Positions 32,377 to 43,924 are shown, numbered from the stretch's first letter. The stretch: DNA of 64,000 nt from Cyrtodaria siliqua (GCA_037043455.1 JAWPHD010000283.1:124001-188000), one strand, 5' to 3'. Program-made: numbers and translations. Notes: generated by a model from the sequence alone, not told the origin.

Positions 32377-33821
32377 TTAATACTGTAATTTGTATAGTGA
32401 ACAAGCGTTTCGTATGCACTGTTGGTTGAGAATTGAAACCGGAAGGTTTCGAAGCCTGGCTACGAAATCTGCTACTTTGGGAAGTGACCAAGGAGTATTG
32501 ATTGGGGACGTTTTGACAGGGGACAAGTATGGAGAATCTGCCTCCAGAAGAATCCGCTCAAGATCCACCGTGCAATGGCAGAGGAGGTTGAGGGCTCATC
32601 CATGGCTTTTGCTGTGAAACCAAATTTTACATTTGGAAGAGTCCCCTGCCACTCCATTATCTCTTCAACAGTGCCACTGAAACAATGTCTATGTATGGGG
32701 AAGTTAGCAAGGTCCATTGTCACTAGAAAGACCAGAACTTTGTTGTATTGTTTGACCAAGGGAAATATTTCGCGTAAGAATAACCTTTGGGAAGTTAACT
32801 TGTCTTTAAGACACTGTGTCTTGTTCCGACAAGGGGGGCGACACTTGCAAGAGGAGGTAAAGTCTAGACCTATTTCCCCTATTCCAACACATGGTGTGGA
32901 AAGGATCATTTGTTCCAACTTGCGGGCGTTTTCCTTTACATTTGTTTTGGATACGAAATGGGGTTGTATTCCAAGAGTAACTTGGATGCGATCATCGCCA
33001 ATAACTAATGACGCGATTGAACCCCATTTATTTGGATAAACAAAATTTGCAATTGCAATATGCAAGGACGCCTGCTTGTTAGCTACTGCTGACTCAATAG
33101 CACGGAGAGTACGCGGTCCGGATCTGGAAGATGCTTGGACTTTCTGAAGTAGAGCGTCTAGATGAAAATGAGTATCCACTATATCTATGGATATTATAGG
33201 ATCCAAAGGTAAAGGGACACTCATACCATCAGGTAACATTAGGCCCGAGACCACTCGAAAAACTGGCCAGTGAGTTTGATCCACTGATGCTAGTACTGTG
33301 ACCAGAATCTTCCAATGAGTTAAAGCAACTATTGAATTTGGGGGTGCAATTTGGTAGGTCTCGGTATGACTCCCAGAACTACGGACCTCGTACGCTCTCA
33401 TTACAGAAACCTCCTCCTTAGTGAAGAGAACAGTGTTGGCCTGAAATCCAGTTGGAAAGAGAAACTGGGTTTGGACGTATGTAAGTAAGTCTGATAGATT
33501 TTCAACTCCTACAACATGACGCAAGCAATGGAGCATGCCGTTAACCAATAGGAACCACTTCTCAAAATGGGAGTCATTGAAGTTGGCATCTTGGGTGTGT
33601 GATTCTTCCGTTACATGGTGTTTGAAAGTTTCACGAAGACGTGTTTCCGGTTGTTCACACACCCAGCATGCTGTATGTGGTGCAAGATACCAAGGTAAAT
33701 GGGTGGCCAGCACATGGCGTTTCATATGTTTTGAAACAGCCGGACACAGTAAACAATTATTCTTGCGAGAGACTAGAGATTCCAGACCTGCAATTGTCTT
33801 TTCAGAGGAGGCTTGGGCCAT
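32377..33821 (-). pseudogene. TatD-like metal-dependent nuclease with N-terminal Cys/His finger (frameshifted)
   Basis: The start at 33821 gives 449 codons to 32472, and the true end continues in another frame to 32377. The N-terminus has CxxC/H motifs (C23, C26, H32, H36, H41; C52, C55, H68). The TatD domain starts at about 215 with the metal-binding pair H218-x-H220 (VDTHFHLD), E316 in GEIGLD, a Cys cluster (325-337) and H377-x-H379 (IHRHCFSG). The final metal site (LLEADSPYLSP) is in the second frame, after a frameshift near 32550. The xHxR block has Leu at 366 where TatD proteins have His. TatD family members are 3'-5' exonucleases. It lies 3' of pol on the same strand, in the position of env, and is probably inactive. 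Confidence 0.75.
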
Positions 33822-34139
33822 ATTGCTGAAGTTTATTTACATTCATTTAACTGGAATATACCATTGATATTTAATATAGTATGTGAAACAATATCACATT
33901 ATTGTAATAACTTTAGTGTTTGTATTGTTGTTGTATTGTTGGTGAGTGTGTTGTTGTAGTTTTTGTCGTTTCTAACAGACAATTGAAAATACAGAGCACC
34001 TACAACAAAAAAGAGTGATTTTAGGAGTGCAAGAAGATAAGTTACTCTTGATTTGATATGTGGTAAATGACCATAACTAGGAGTAATGAGAACATTAATA
34101 TTAATATTCAAAAAACATGCAAAACCTACATGTACGTGT

Positions 34140-34440
34140 TCGAGCTCATGTCGAAAGCCAGTTCAACGACCGTCTAAACTGACAACAACTAAACACGTAC
34201 AGTGATTTATAAACAATGGCTATCGAATTCTCAAACCAAATACTAGGCGATCAGCCAGTTCAACGACCGTCTTCAGCGACCTAGCATCGGAATGGAGTTT
34301 CTTTTAAGAAATCAAATATAATATTAATTTTATCATAACCAACATAAATAATTTAGTATCCAATAGGGGTAATCAATGTCAATGTCAGTACAGCGACCGA
34401 CCAATTCAATGACTACCCATATTGGGAGAGTCATAACCTT
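34140..34440 (-). repeat. CAACGACCGTC motif cluster between integrase and TatD ORFs
   Basis: CAGTTCAACGACCGTCT occurs at about 34156 and 34254, with a degenerate copy (CAGTACAGCGACCGACC) at about 34386. Together with the two copies at 32000-32200 it brackets the TatD ORF. Function unknown. Confidence 0.7.
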
Positions 34441-34623
34441 CCACCTCCCAGGTTATACCTCCACATGACCCACATGCTTCAACCACCCCCGACACCCAGC
34501 GTCACTGTAACCACGGCAATTCATACCCACAATTATATATAAAAACTAGGAAGCGCTACTGGACAAATCATAATCCTGTAGATGATATGGGCGTCTGATC
34601 TGTCGTCTTGGTCTGTCATTGTC

Positions 34624-35545
34624 CTACCTGTCCTCGTCATTAAAGTATATTGTGTTGGACAAGGTGTTAGGGTCCAAAATGCTTATTCCAGTGGGGGAAT
34701 CCGGAAGTTGGGAATGATTGGAATCCATGTAAGGAATGGTAGCATCAGGGTCTACTGGTGAGTCGTCATCATCAGACTCATCCGAGGAGCACTCCAATAA
34801 TGACAGACTTTGTACATCATTTTCATCATTGGAGTCCTCAGATGAAAAAGAATCCGACAGTGGCAACCCCAGCATAACATTATCTAGCGGTTCTGTATCC
34901 TCACTATCGGCGTCCTGGCTTGCCTCAGTCGCCTCCTCTCCCATTAGGGTTGAAAATAGGCGGTTTCTCCTTCTTCGGAGCCACAACGGAATGGAACCCC
35001 TACAAAGTTTTAAACGGTCATGATCGACGGTATATACATTATGCCTATCTGAAATCTTATAGAGAGGAGTTCTTGCTTCTTCAACGAAGTAGGGTCCAGT
35101 ATACAGTGGTCGTAACTTGGCACTAGTTCCTACCCTAGTTGAGGAGTCGCGTTTGTAAACAATGTCACCAACGTTATATGCATGATCAATTACGCGTAAA
35201 TCATAATCACGTTTTTGGCGTCTTTGGCTTAATCTGAGGTTAATACGAGCCAGATTATGTACTCTATCGAGTTCACCACATAGGTGTTTGACCCATTCCT
35301 GATGTTGAAAACGGTCACGGTTATCAGACAAACCTAACATTAGATCAAGAGGCTGAATAATTTCACGACCAAGCATGAGTTGGTTTGCAGAGAACCCCGT
35401 ACTTCTGTTAACCATAGAATGTAAAGCCATGGTCAGAAGTGCTAGGTCTCTGTCCCATTCACGGACCTTACTGTCAATGGAGCAGCGTACCATTTGAAGT
35501 ATAACACGATTAAATCGCTCTGCTTGACCATTTGAACTGGGTGAT
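34624..35545 (-). pseudogene. Ty3/Gypsy integrase C-terminal half with acidic tail
   Basis: After a 1-nt frameshift near 35540 the frame reads GQAERFNR (holding the third catalytic acidic residue), and from the ORF start at 35493 MVRCSIDSKVREWDRDLALL, RSTGFSANQLMLGREI, an SH3-like segment (YNVGDIVYKR ... LRPLYTGPYFVEEA, VDHDRLKL) and a Ser/Asp/Glu-rich tail (about residues 185-260). It ends at 34624, the end of pol. Confidence 0.85.
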
Positions 35546-35897
35546 ATGGTGTCGTTCTTTTTTTTGTAATTTCAAAAAGGTCGCAAAAAGTTTTAAATAA
35601 ATTGGAGTCAAAATTACGTCCCTGGTCCATATGAATCTCTAGGGAGCAACCGAAAGTGGCAATGAAATGATCTAGAAAATGTTTTGCCACCAGTTCTGCA
35701 GTTTGATCAGGAAGTGCTGATAATTCTACCCATTTGGTGAATTGATCTACCATAATTAAAATATAACGGTCTCCTTGCGAGCTAGTATTAAACGGCCCAA
35801 TGATGTCAAGGTGAACTAGTTCTAGAGGAAGACCAGCATGGTATACCCCTAAAGCTGCTCTGGGGTTAATTGATGCTTTTTTCTGCTTAGTGCACAT
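35442..35897 (-). pseudogene. Ty3/Gypsy integrase core
   Basis: It contains LELVHLDIIGPF (first catalytic Asp) and IHMDQGRNF (second Asp), with TTPYHP before the frameshift that displaces the third acidic residue into the next frame. The ORF begins with CTKQKK from the zinc-binding HHCC end. The ORF upstream is in another frame, and a TGA stands where one of the zinc-binding Cys is expected (near 35900). Confidence 0.85.
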
Positions 35898-36535
35898 GTG
35901 TCAGGAAGAGATATTTTACTGTCTTTAGACATTCCGTACCAATAGAATGATCGTTTTAACCTCTCAAGTGTTTTAACTTCTCCCAGGTGACCTGCCGACT
36001 TAACATTATGACAAAAATGGAGTATTTCATCCTCCAACCGTAGAGGGACCAGTAAGGTTTGGTTTCTGTTCTCCATGTCATTCCAGATGTAAAACAACAC
36101 ATCATTCTTAAAAAGTAGTTGATCTCTAGTTAACCAAAGAGATTTGACCGCCGCACTTTGAAGTTTGAGTTCTGCAGAACTGGGAGCGTAGTTCGAGTTT
36201 GACCAGTTTATGATGATGCCTAAATCTCGGTCTTGTTTTTGAAATGTACTTATTTCATTGTTTGTAAAAGGTCCCATCCAATTTGGCGGGTCCGGAGTTG
36301 GGGTATCCGTTATGGGTGTAATTTGTCTGACCAGAAATGCACTATCAGAAATGGATGAAACTGATCTGATTGCAAGCGGGACTACATCGTCCACATCTTC
36401 AATAAAACGGGCCCACTGAGTATGTGCACGAGCGCAGTATTTACATCCCTCACTGTAACAACTCAACTCAGCTCCAGCATTGTAACAATCACAAGGCGGG
36501 ATATTTTCCGGGATTCGGGACAAGTAATCCGCATT
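35849..36535 (-). pseudogene. Ty3/Gypsy pol: RNase H tail to integrase zinc-binding domain
   Basis: The TAA at 36533-36535 splits NADYLSR from GKDH in the preceding ORF. The segment runs to the HHCC region: HFCHNVKSAGHLG, LERLKRSFYWYGM and DTCALSRKKH. The frame shifts near 35890-35910. The linker of about 130 residues between RNase H and integrase is typical in length. Confidence 0.8.
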
Positions 36536-37750
36536 TTAATGGTCTTTTCCGGGTCTATGTATAATGGTCATGTCAAACTGGGCCAGTTCCTCTAACCAAC
36601 GGGCTAATTGACCTTCAATATGTTTGAATCTGGTTAGCCACACTAAACTATTGTGATCCGTGCGTAAAATGAATTTACGGCCTAGTAGATAGTGTCTTAA
36701 ATGACGACAAAATTTGACAACAGCAAGTAGTTCTTTTCTAGTTGTGCAATAATTGCGCTGTGTTTTTAAGAGAGTGTGGCTTGCAAAAGCAATTGGTTTT
36801 ACTGAACCGTTTTGAACTTGGTAAAGCGCGGCTCCTATTTGGAGCTCTGATGCGTCTGTATCCAGTATAAATATGTCATCTGGTGAAACAGAAGGAAATG
36901 ATAATACTGGGCCCGTAGTAATGGCTAGTTTAAGATTTTCGAACGCAGACTGATTACATGGATCCCATGGTATTTTGCCTTTTATACTAGATATGTCGTA
37001 TAAAGAAGAGGCGATTGGTGCACAGTTCTGTACTTGTTCTCTATGATAATTCATAAATCCTAAAACACTCTGTAGCTCTTTTTGAGCGGTAGGAACCGGC
37101 CAGTTGACAACAGCTTCATGTTTTGTGGGGGAAATAGTTACTCCCTGTTCGATAACTAGTTTGCATAGGAACTCAACTTGATTTTGAAAAAAAATACATT
37201 TTTGGGGTTTGAGTTTTAAATTAAACTGTCTGAACCTTATGAAAACTGTTTTTAGGTTCGCAATGGCATCTGCGAAATTTTGTCCAAGTACAATAACATC
37301 ATCTAGATAGGCGAGCACTTCTTTCCAATTTAGGCCTTGTAGGACCAAATGCATTGCACGCATGAAGGTGGCAGGGGCGTTACAGAGCCCGAAGCCCATA
37401 CGTGTATGTTCAAATAGACAATAGCGAGTTACGAAGGCAGTTTTTCTCATACTGTCCGTACCTAACTCGGTTTGGTAGTAACCACTAGCCATATCCAGAG
37501 TTGAAAAATAGACAGTTCCATGTAGAGTATCTAAACAATTCTCTATATTGGGTAAGGGGAAACAATCTTTCCTAGTTTTGGAATTTAAAGCACGATAATC
37601 AATGCACCATCGTACAGAACCGTCTTTCTTGCGAACAAGAACTGGTGCCGATGACCATTCAGAGGTTGAAGGTCGAATGACTCCAGCGTTCAGCAATTTA
37701 TCTAGATATTGTTTTTCTTGGTCTTGAAAGGACAGTGGGGTTCTGTGCAT
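36536..37750 (-). pseudogene. Ty3/Gypsy reverse transcriptase and RNase H
   Basis: 404 codons open. RT landmarks are VLVRKKDGSVRWCIDYRALN (38-57), STLDMASGYYQ (first catalytic Asp, D86), GFGLCNAPATFMR (119-131) and YLDD (148-151). The thumb follows, then RNase H (ILDTDASELQIGAAL, D297/D299; RTDHNSLVWL). Ends GKDH plus stop where Ty3/Gypsy elements continue into the integrase linker. The start is separated from the protease ORF by a stop and frameshift (37750-37824). Best-preserved part of the element. Confidence 0.9.
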
Positions 37751-37823
37751 TCTTTCCTTTACTGGTGTTTAACCACTAGTATCTATTATATGTTTATAAT
37801 CAGGCATACAGCCTATATCGAGG

Positions 37824-39309
37824 TCATCTTTCGCAAAAAATGTCCTGAAATTCTGCAAGTAATTTCCTAAATTCTAATTGTTGATCATAATCAATATCAT
37901 CACAATTGGTGTCAAACATAGACTCCAAATGTGTCGGTAAAACAATAGTGTCCTCTGTTTTAGACGGGTCTGCCGAAATATTATATACTGTAATTGGAGC
38001 AATATCTAGCTCCTGAACTCTAACACACGTTCTTGCGGTGCCAATATTGGAATTCTTCCTTAATGTTATGAATGTGTTTGTGTCATTATTAATTTTAATA
38101 TTGAAATGGCTCTCGCATGACACTATGGAAGAAAGTAATGCACCTTTTTTAGTTGTAGGTTCAAAAACAAATTCGCCTTCAAACGGAGTATCTAATTTGA
38201 TCTGGGTGAATGACACGGAGTTTGGAGGTATAACTACCCTCCGAAATACCAATACTTCTGACTCTGATAACTCCGGATGTAAAACTTCCGAGGGATTTGA
38301 TAATTCTGAGTTCACCGGTGTAATGAAGGCAGGAATGACAACGTCATTTAATATAATTGATGGAGTAGATAGATTAACAATGCCGTGATGTTTCTCTAGG
38401 AAGTCTATCCCTAAGATAATGTTTTCTTCCATAGGTACACTACACACAGTCCAAACAAAATCACGTTGACCTATTTTCAAAATGCAATCTGGGACATAGT
38501 GACCTTGTAAAATTTCTGGTCCAAGTCCTTTCAATGATACCGTCTTTAAGAGTTTTACATCTAAATTTGTAAAATATTTTGAATTAACCAATGTGACCAT
38601 GGCTGCTGTATCTACAACCGCTGTGGTCGCGTTACCATTAACGTTGACCTTAATTATTATACTAGACCCACTAGAGCGCTGAACAGAGAGTACCGGGTCG
38701 GCAACTAATTCTGAAGGCAGGGGGATGGGGTATGTTAGGGGGTGTCCTGCCGCTGACCCGCCCAACCGTTTCCCGACCGTGGAGAACCGCTGCGAGTCAC
38801 CGCCGACAGTGCAGGAGAACCAGGATGGACTATATTCCCCTGGGGCGTAGATGACTGACGACCCCCCCTGGTTAGTGACCTGGGAATTGTTTCCTTCGCC
38901 AAAGTTCCTGGAGGGGGGTGGTGCTCGATTGTTTAAATTAGGACTTTGGTTTCTAGAAGGGGATGTTGGTGTATTATTATACCCGGACTGAGGGCCAAGG
39001 TTCCTTGAAGGGGATGGTGGTCGGTTATTATATCCGGCCTGAGGACCAAAGTTCCTTGAAGGGGATGGTGGTCTATTATTATACCCGTCAAAGTTTCTTG
39101 AAGGGGATGGCGATGTTGGGCGATAGCCAAAACAGCCAAAGTTTCTGGATGGCGACCATGAACGATCTCCATAATTAGTAGTGTAGGGGTTTCCATTGAC
39201 TGGGACTCTATATGGGGATGGAGACCTAGAAGTGGGGTATGGTGGGTTTGGGAAAGTATTAGCAGCTTGAGAATATACAACATTGGTTAGTTTATCTAGC
39301 TGAGTTGCT
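37824..39309 (-). pseudogene. Ty3/Gypsy Gag tail and aspartic protease (5'-truncated)
   Basis: 500 codons are open from 39326, but the first six (MFLVRS-) derive from the adjacent satellite, not from the element. An SPSRNF-type Pro/Ser/Asn repeat (about 55-145) follows, then a retropepsin-like domain with VVDTAAMVTLV (D239-T-A where most proteases have D-T/S-G) and ILGIDFLEKHHGIV. The Gag capsid and zinc knuckle are missing by truncation at about 39309. The repeat duplicates FGPQxGYNNxPxSPSRN three times. Confidence 0.85.
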
Positions 39310-39395
39310 GATCGGACAAGAAACACCGAAGTTATTGCTTTTTAATTAAAGACAATTGCTATTTTTTGTCTTTTCAACACCCCAGAGCTATTAAG
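39310..39395 (+). repeat. 160-bp satellite fragment at the Gypsy 5' end
   Basis: GATCGGACAAGAAACACCG, AAGTTATTGCTTTTTAATT and CACCCCAGAGC match the array at 49680-49760. The junction with Gypsy sequence is at about 39309-39310. Confidence 0.8.
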
Positions 39396-40430
39396 TTACT
39401 TTGTAAACGAATCTTTCCGGAATATGGAATTCGATGCAGAAATAATGTATACATTGTCATATGTATACATTGTCATAAAAAGCACACTGTGTTTACTTAA
39501 ATTTCAGCATGTGTGTGTGTCATAATACATCTTAATATTCATTTTCGAAAACAGAAATCCCAAATAAGACGTCCTAAACAACTTGTTTAGACCATAATCT
39601 TAAGAACGAATAAATTCAAGATTTGCGGAAATCTTAACATCCTGTTCAGTGAAATGGGAAATGACTAACTAAAGTAAATGTTAGGATGTGAAATGGTTTA
39701 TATATTTTTATTATTATTGTTTAGGATGGGTGCTGTTTCATGGAAATATTGTAATTATTACAATTTCAGCATTATGATGAACATGCGTTCTTTTGGGCTA
39801 GTGAAAAGTTCAGAAACAGTTTACGAGTGTGCATGCATAGCATGACTAAATAACTGTCTCTGCGGTACATCGGATTAGCTGTCGCACTACTTAAAGTGCA
39901 ATTGTGAGACCATGCATTGTATGACTGTAGCCTGGCGGTAACTGTCTCAGAATGGTAGTTGCACTGTTAACGTGTTATTGTGAGACTACAAGAACGTATA
40001 TATTATACTTATTCCACATAGTTGGCTTTACGCATTCACGTTATAAAGTATATTATCCATTTTTTACATTTAAACATACCCTACATATACATACAGAGGA
40101 TTTCCGTATTTGTTAAACTATAACACTATATATCATGTTTTCTATAGAATACTATTGATATGGAAACTGTGTATATTATAATTTAAATATATATCTTATT
40201 GCAGAGCAAGGGAGGGAGCAAATCGGTGAGTTACTTCAATTCATAACATCTATACTTAGTATTGATGCATATAAAGCACGTACTACATGGATTTTAGCTA
40301 CATATTGAGTCATTTATCATAGAAGTATTTTACACAACTTATTGGATGTGTTTTTCAGAATACGTCATACTGATTAATGATTGGTTGACATATACATGCT
40401 AGGTGGATACATTTATTTACCAATGCTAAC
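39395..40430 (+). repeat. Family E block, copy 3
   Basis: Collinear with 20740-21880 and 54840-55740, with a local duplication of TATACATTGTCATA near 39449 and fewer CTGTCTC repeat units than the 21 kb copy. Confidence 0.8.
40205..40225 (+). CDS. Candidate 21-nt microexon E3
   Basis: The acceptor is ATATCTTATTGCAG and the donor GTGAGTTAC. In the shared phase it encodes QGREQI with junction Glu residues. It differs from E2 at 9 of 21 positions and from E4 at 12 of 21, while the intron next to it is almost identical to that of E2. It is flanked upstream by the Gypsy insertion and downstream by a LINE tail, both intronic under this model. Confidence 0.55.
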
Positions 40431-41060
40431 CATCACATTTGGACAGGAAGAACTAAAACATGCATATGATGTAAACATTAATTTTTATACAGTACCACAG
40501 TTTAGTATCTGCGGTCAACAAAATAAAAAAATATAACAACATAGAAGCTACAAGCAAACTAAAAAACCTCATCATACCAAATCCTATTAAAATATACATA
40601 AACAATGAGAAGGGAATAAAATATATGTATCTTCTACTAAACCGATCTTGAAATCCCTACTGCAAAACGTTCATGGAACAAAAGGTACCAAATCAGCAAT
40701 CCAGTTTGGAAACGGATTTTTACTTGAACTTGTTCAATAATCAAAGATACTACACTCCAGTGGTTCCAGATACGCATCAACCATAACATCATAGCAACAA
40801 ATATTTGTCTACATAAGAAAAAATGAAAAATATACTAAATAAACTTAAATATTGGCTGCTCACAAAATATATTGTAATTACTCTTGAAGAAAAATCATTT
40901 ATCTTTGAAACATATGACAAAAATGTAGGCAACCTAATCCAGCTCATCCTTGTAGAGACAAAATACTACTTATATTATTGCAGATGCTCAAAAAACAGAC
41001 CCACAATTACAATACTCCAGTACAGAATCCAACTTCTGTATAAAACAAGCTAAGAAATAT
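40430..41060 (+). pseudogene. LINE ORF2 C-terminus (second LINE family)
   Basis: In changing frames one reads WNKRYQISNPVWKRI, DTTLQWFQIRINHNIIATN and then, open at 40823-41053, NKLKYWLLTKYIVITLEEKS, FIFETYDKNVGNLIQLI and KYYLYYCRCSKNRPTITILQ. This is the region C-terminal to RT of L1/RTE-like elements, usually bearing a zinc-finger-like end. RT itself is absent, a 5'-truncated insertion. Confidence 0.7.
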
Positions 41061-41604
41061 CTATTGTTGAAAACAACTACTACATATTTTTAAATTTGTG
41101 GGAAAAGTTTCTCGAACTGTTTAATTAGGAAAAATAAGACCCAGAAGTTATACAATGTTTTGTCATATTATTATTAATATACTCACTTGTTTGCGTGTGC
41201 ACTGCTCAACTATTTTAATCGGTCACCCAGGATTTTTGAAAGTAACACAAATACTGGAAATCACCGAAACACATACCAATATCTTTTTAAGTTTATTAGC
41301 AAGGTTTTAGTCCAATCAAGGCAGATTAAGTTTTATAAATCGCTAGCGATATTTGTTAAACGACGCCAGTTAAAATTTCAAATGAAAATATGAATTATTA
41401 AAAAACATATAATACTTTGAAAAGTGACCGATTATAAAAGTTGACTAGTGTATAAGTGTGAATGTAAATTTGTTACCAAAACCATAAAAACTCACTTAGA
41501 ACCAAATAAAAATATTTAACTGAAATTTGCTATTTAAAGATTAATTTTTGACATTATGTAGTGGTAATCTATAGTAAACTAGTGAGCGAGTGATTGAGTG
41601 GTCT
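41061..41604. other. No feature recognised
   Basis: AT-rich sequence. A GTGAGCGAGTGATTGAGTGG-like run precedes the PLE fragment. A 68-codon ORF (41187-41393) has no recognisable motif. Confidence 0.45.
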
Positions 41605-42375
41605 GACTGAGTGAGATATGGTATCCCTATGGGTACGAACTGTTCACCACTTGTCGCAGATTTGTTTTTATTTTGCTATGAAAGAGATTTCGTGTTGAGT
41701 CTTTCATCAGATACCCAGGCAGATGTTATTGAAGCCTTTAATGATACCTCTTGGTATATGGATGACATACTGAGCATTGACAACCCTTTCCTTCCAACTA
41801 TGGTTAACAATATTTATCCTAAAGAACTTCAGCTGAACAAAGCTAATATATCTGATAATTACGCTTCTTTTCTTGATTTAGATCTCTCGATTGAAAATGA
41901 TGAAATAATTAGCAACATCTATGACAAGTGAAATGTTTTTAATGTTGACATAGTTAATTATTCCCACTTGGATGGGATGTTCCCCGAGCAACTTTTTATG
42001 GGGTGTATGTGTCTCAAATTATTCGTTTTTCAAGAGCTTGTACTCGAGTTGAGGACTTTAATATTCGTAATATATGTATAACTAAAAAGCTACTCAATCT
42101 TCTTTCAAAATACAAAAGTAATTTAAGGACTCTTCTGCGACAAGGACTATTGCAACCTGACTTCTATGGTGATGTGATTTATAAACTTCGTAAGATTCCT
42201 GGTCATGATCACTTTCATACTATCTTTGTTAAACTTGTTAAAAAGTTTGTCAAAAGGGGTTATGACCCTATCATTTTGCAACGTACTGCATGCTTGGTGG
42301 TGGTCATTTTTCAGTTCGCCACTATGCTTTCCTCTTTAATTGTACGATGGCCGGACAGGCTGTGGACCCTATGAT
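41605..42375 (+). pseudogene. Penelope-like RT, C-terminal part (copy 3)
   Basis: The frame 41611-41931 starts at YGIPMGTNCSPLVADLFLFC and includes the catalytic YMDD (WYMDDILSI, about 41756-41767) and LNKANISDNYASFLDLDLSI. A frame change leads into 42003-42374 with YVSQIIRFSRACTRVEDFN, LRTLLRQGLLQPDFYGDVIY and LFNCTMAGQAVDP. This is the best-preserved PLE stretch, yet it lacks everything N-terminal to motif B. Confidence 0.85.
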
Positions 42376-42890
42376 GACGCCTACCTAAAGCCCATTTGTA
42401 CGGTGGCGTTTGGTTTTTGTCTATGATCTTTCTAGTCGTGCCCTTAATGGTTTATTCTCTTGTTGCTCTGGCTTCTGCCAAGTCACTGAGTACCTTCATT
42501 GTGGCTTTCTAGGCTATTGTTTTTTTGAATTATATTTGCACGAGCATATTTGTGTTTTACTTATATTGCCTATTGATGCTGCCTTGTTGGTTAGAGAATA
42601 GATCATGGCGGGGATTTCTTTCTTTACACTGTCCTGTTTTAATGGGATGACAGTAGGGTAAATGTGAGGTTTGGTGCACCCTAGAACCGGTTTAAACCCC
42701 ACTGGCCTGTGTTGCCACTGACCGTTCCAAGGCGGTAGTCCTATTGTCAACCCTTTTGTGTTTGTGATGTCGTTTGTATTTTTATAACTTTTGCCTTCTC
42801 GTTCGTCTATTTGCGTCTTTAGTTTTTTTGTGGTTGACTGTCGTCCATGAATGCTGCTTTCCCTGTCCGATATTTTTATCTTTCTTTATT
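42376..42890 (+). mobile_element. PLE 3' tail, copy 3
   Basis: Uninterrupted tail with CTTATATTGCCTATTGATGC (the empty site of the mariner-like insertion), TGGTGCACCCTAGAACCGG and GTTCCAAGGCGGTAG. Confidence 0.8.
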
Positions 42891-43570
42891 GATTTAGAAT
42901 TTTGTTGTATATTTATTTATAAAAAAGTGTAAACACAATAAATGTAAGATGTACAAGGGGGTGATCCTCATGGACCCCTCGTACATCATTGGACGGGGAG
43001 AATAAATGGGTCTCCAATTTTTGAGACCGACAAAAAAAAAGAAAAATATTTGGTGTTATATTTTAAACAAAATAGCTTTCGTACAAATACAGTCTAATAC
43101 CAAGAGTCGATATAGAGTAACATGAGTATGCATTTCCAAGACAATTGTAGGACATATCAGGTTTGATGGAATTGATCGCAAACATGTATTTCTTTACACA
43201 ATTAAATGAAAGTAAACAAAAATTAAATAATGTCGTATTGTCCAAAACACAAACAATATAAACGTATATCATCAATCTGAACTCCCTCTTATAACGGTAG
43301 AATTACCCTTTATTCATATGTGTACTAAAGTTTTAGAGGAAACGTTTTGTTATTTCTCTTAACACTAAACACAGTTTGCATAATGTTGATATTTGAGAAA
43401 AAAACAACATCCGTTTATTTATGATTGTATAATGTACCACACCTGTACAATTAATATGTCATTTACATTTATTCAAACTCAAATGAATTTCATCATCTTT
43501 TTATTAAAAGCTCATCGCAAATCTAATGACGTCTTGATCAATCAATCAATCAGTGTGGCGGTATAGACAT
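42891..43570. other. No gene recognised
   Basis: A block at 43055-43110 (GTGTTATATTTTAAACAAAA and CAATCTAATACCA-like) recurs at 55765-55825. Otherwise nothing was noticed; the 70-codon minus-strand ORF has no motif. Confidence 0.45.
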
Positions 43571-43758
43571 GTTAATTTTCTCCCATTTCTAGGTGTTTTC
43601 CTCATATGAGGTCTCACATGACAGGTGACTCTTACATGAAACGTCATGACGTCACGTTGGTGACGTCGCCTCCTTATTCTAGCGTAAAATCAAATACAGT
43701 CATTGAAGTATTCATGGACTTAAGTGCATAATGGGAGAAAAATAATCCATAATGAGTT

Positions 43759-43880
43759 TATCCATGTGAGATAGATAAATCTCACCCTCGAGATCAGAAT
43801 TGCAAACAGGAACTCGGCAGAGCCTCGTCCCTGGTTACAATCCTGACCCTCGGGTGAAATTTCCCTATCTCACATGGATA
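43759..43880. repeat. Imperfect hairpin, about 55-nt arms
   Basis: TATCCATGTGAGATAG at 43759 pairs with CTATCTCACATGGATA ending at 43880. Pairing continues imperfectly through TCTCACCCTCGAG and CCCTCGGGTGAAATTT towards a GCAGAGCC centre. Probably a fold-back element. Confidence 0.7.
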
Positions 43881-43924
43881 CCCATGATGGATTCTTATAA
43901 TCCCACTAGTTTACGCTTGTCATT

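Noticed and set aside
32575..33867. Plus-strand ORFs of 62-154 codons opposite the TatD ORF
   Set aside because: They are shadows of the minus-strand TatD frame, which alone has family motifs.
34736..35126. Plus-strand ORFs rich in Ser/Glu opposite the integrase tail
   Set aside because: They are the antisense of the acidic tail of the Gypsy integrase.
38933..39283. 116-codon minus ORF with HHPLQGTL repeats
   Set aside because: It is a second frame through the SPSRNF repeat of the Gag tail.
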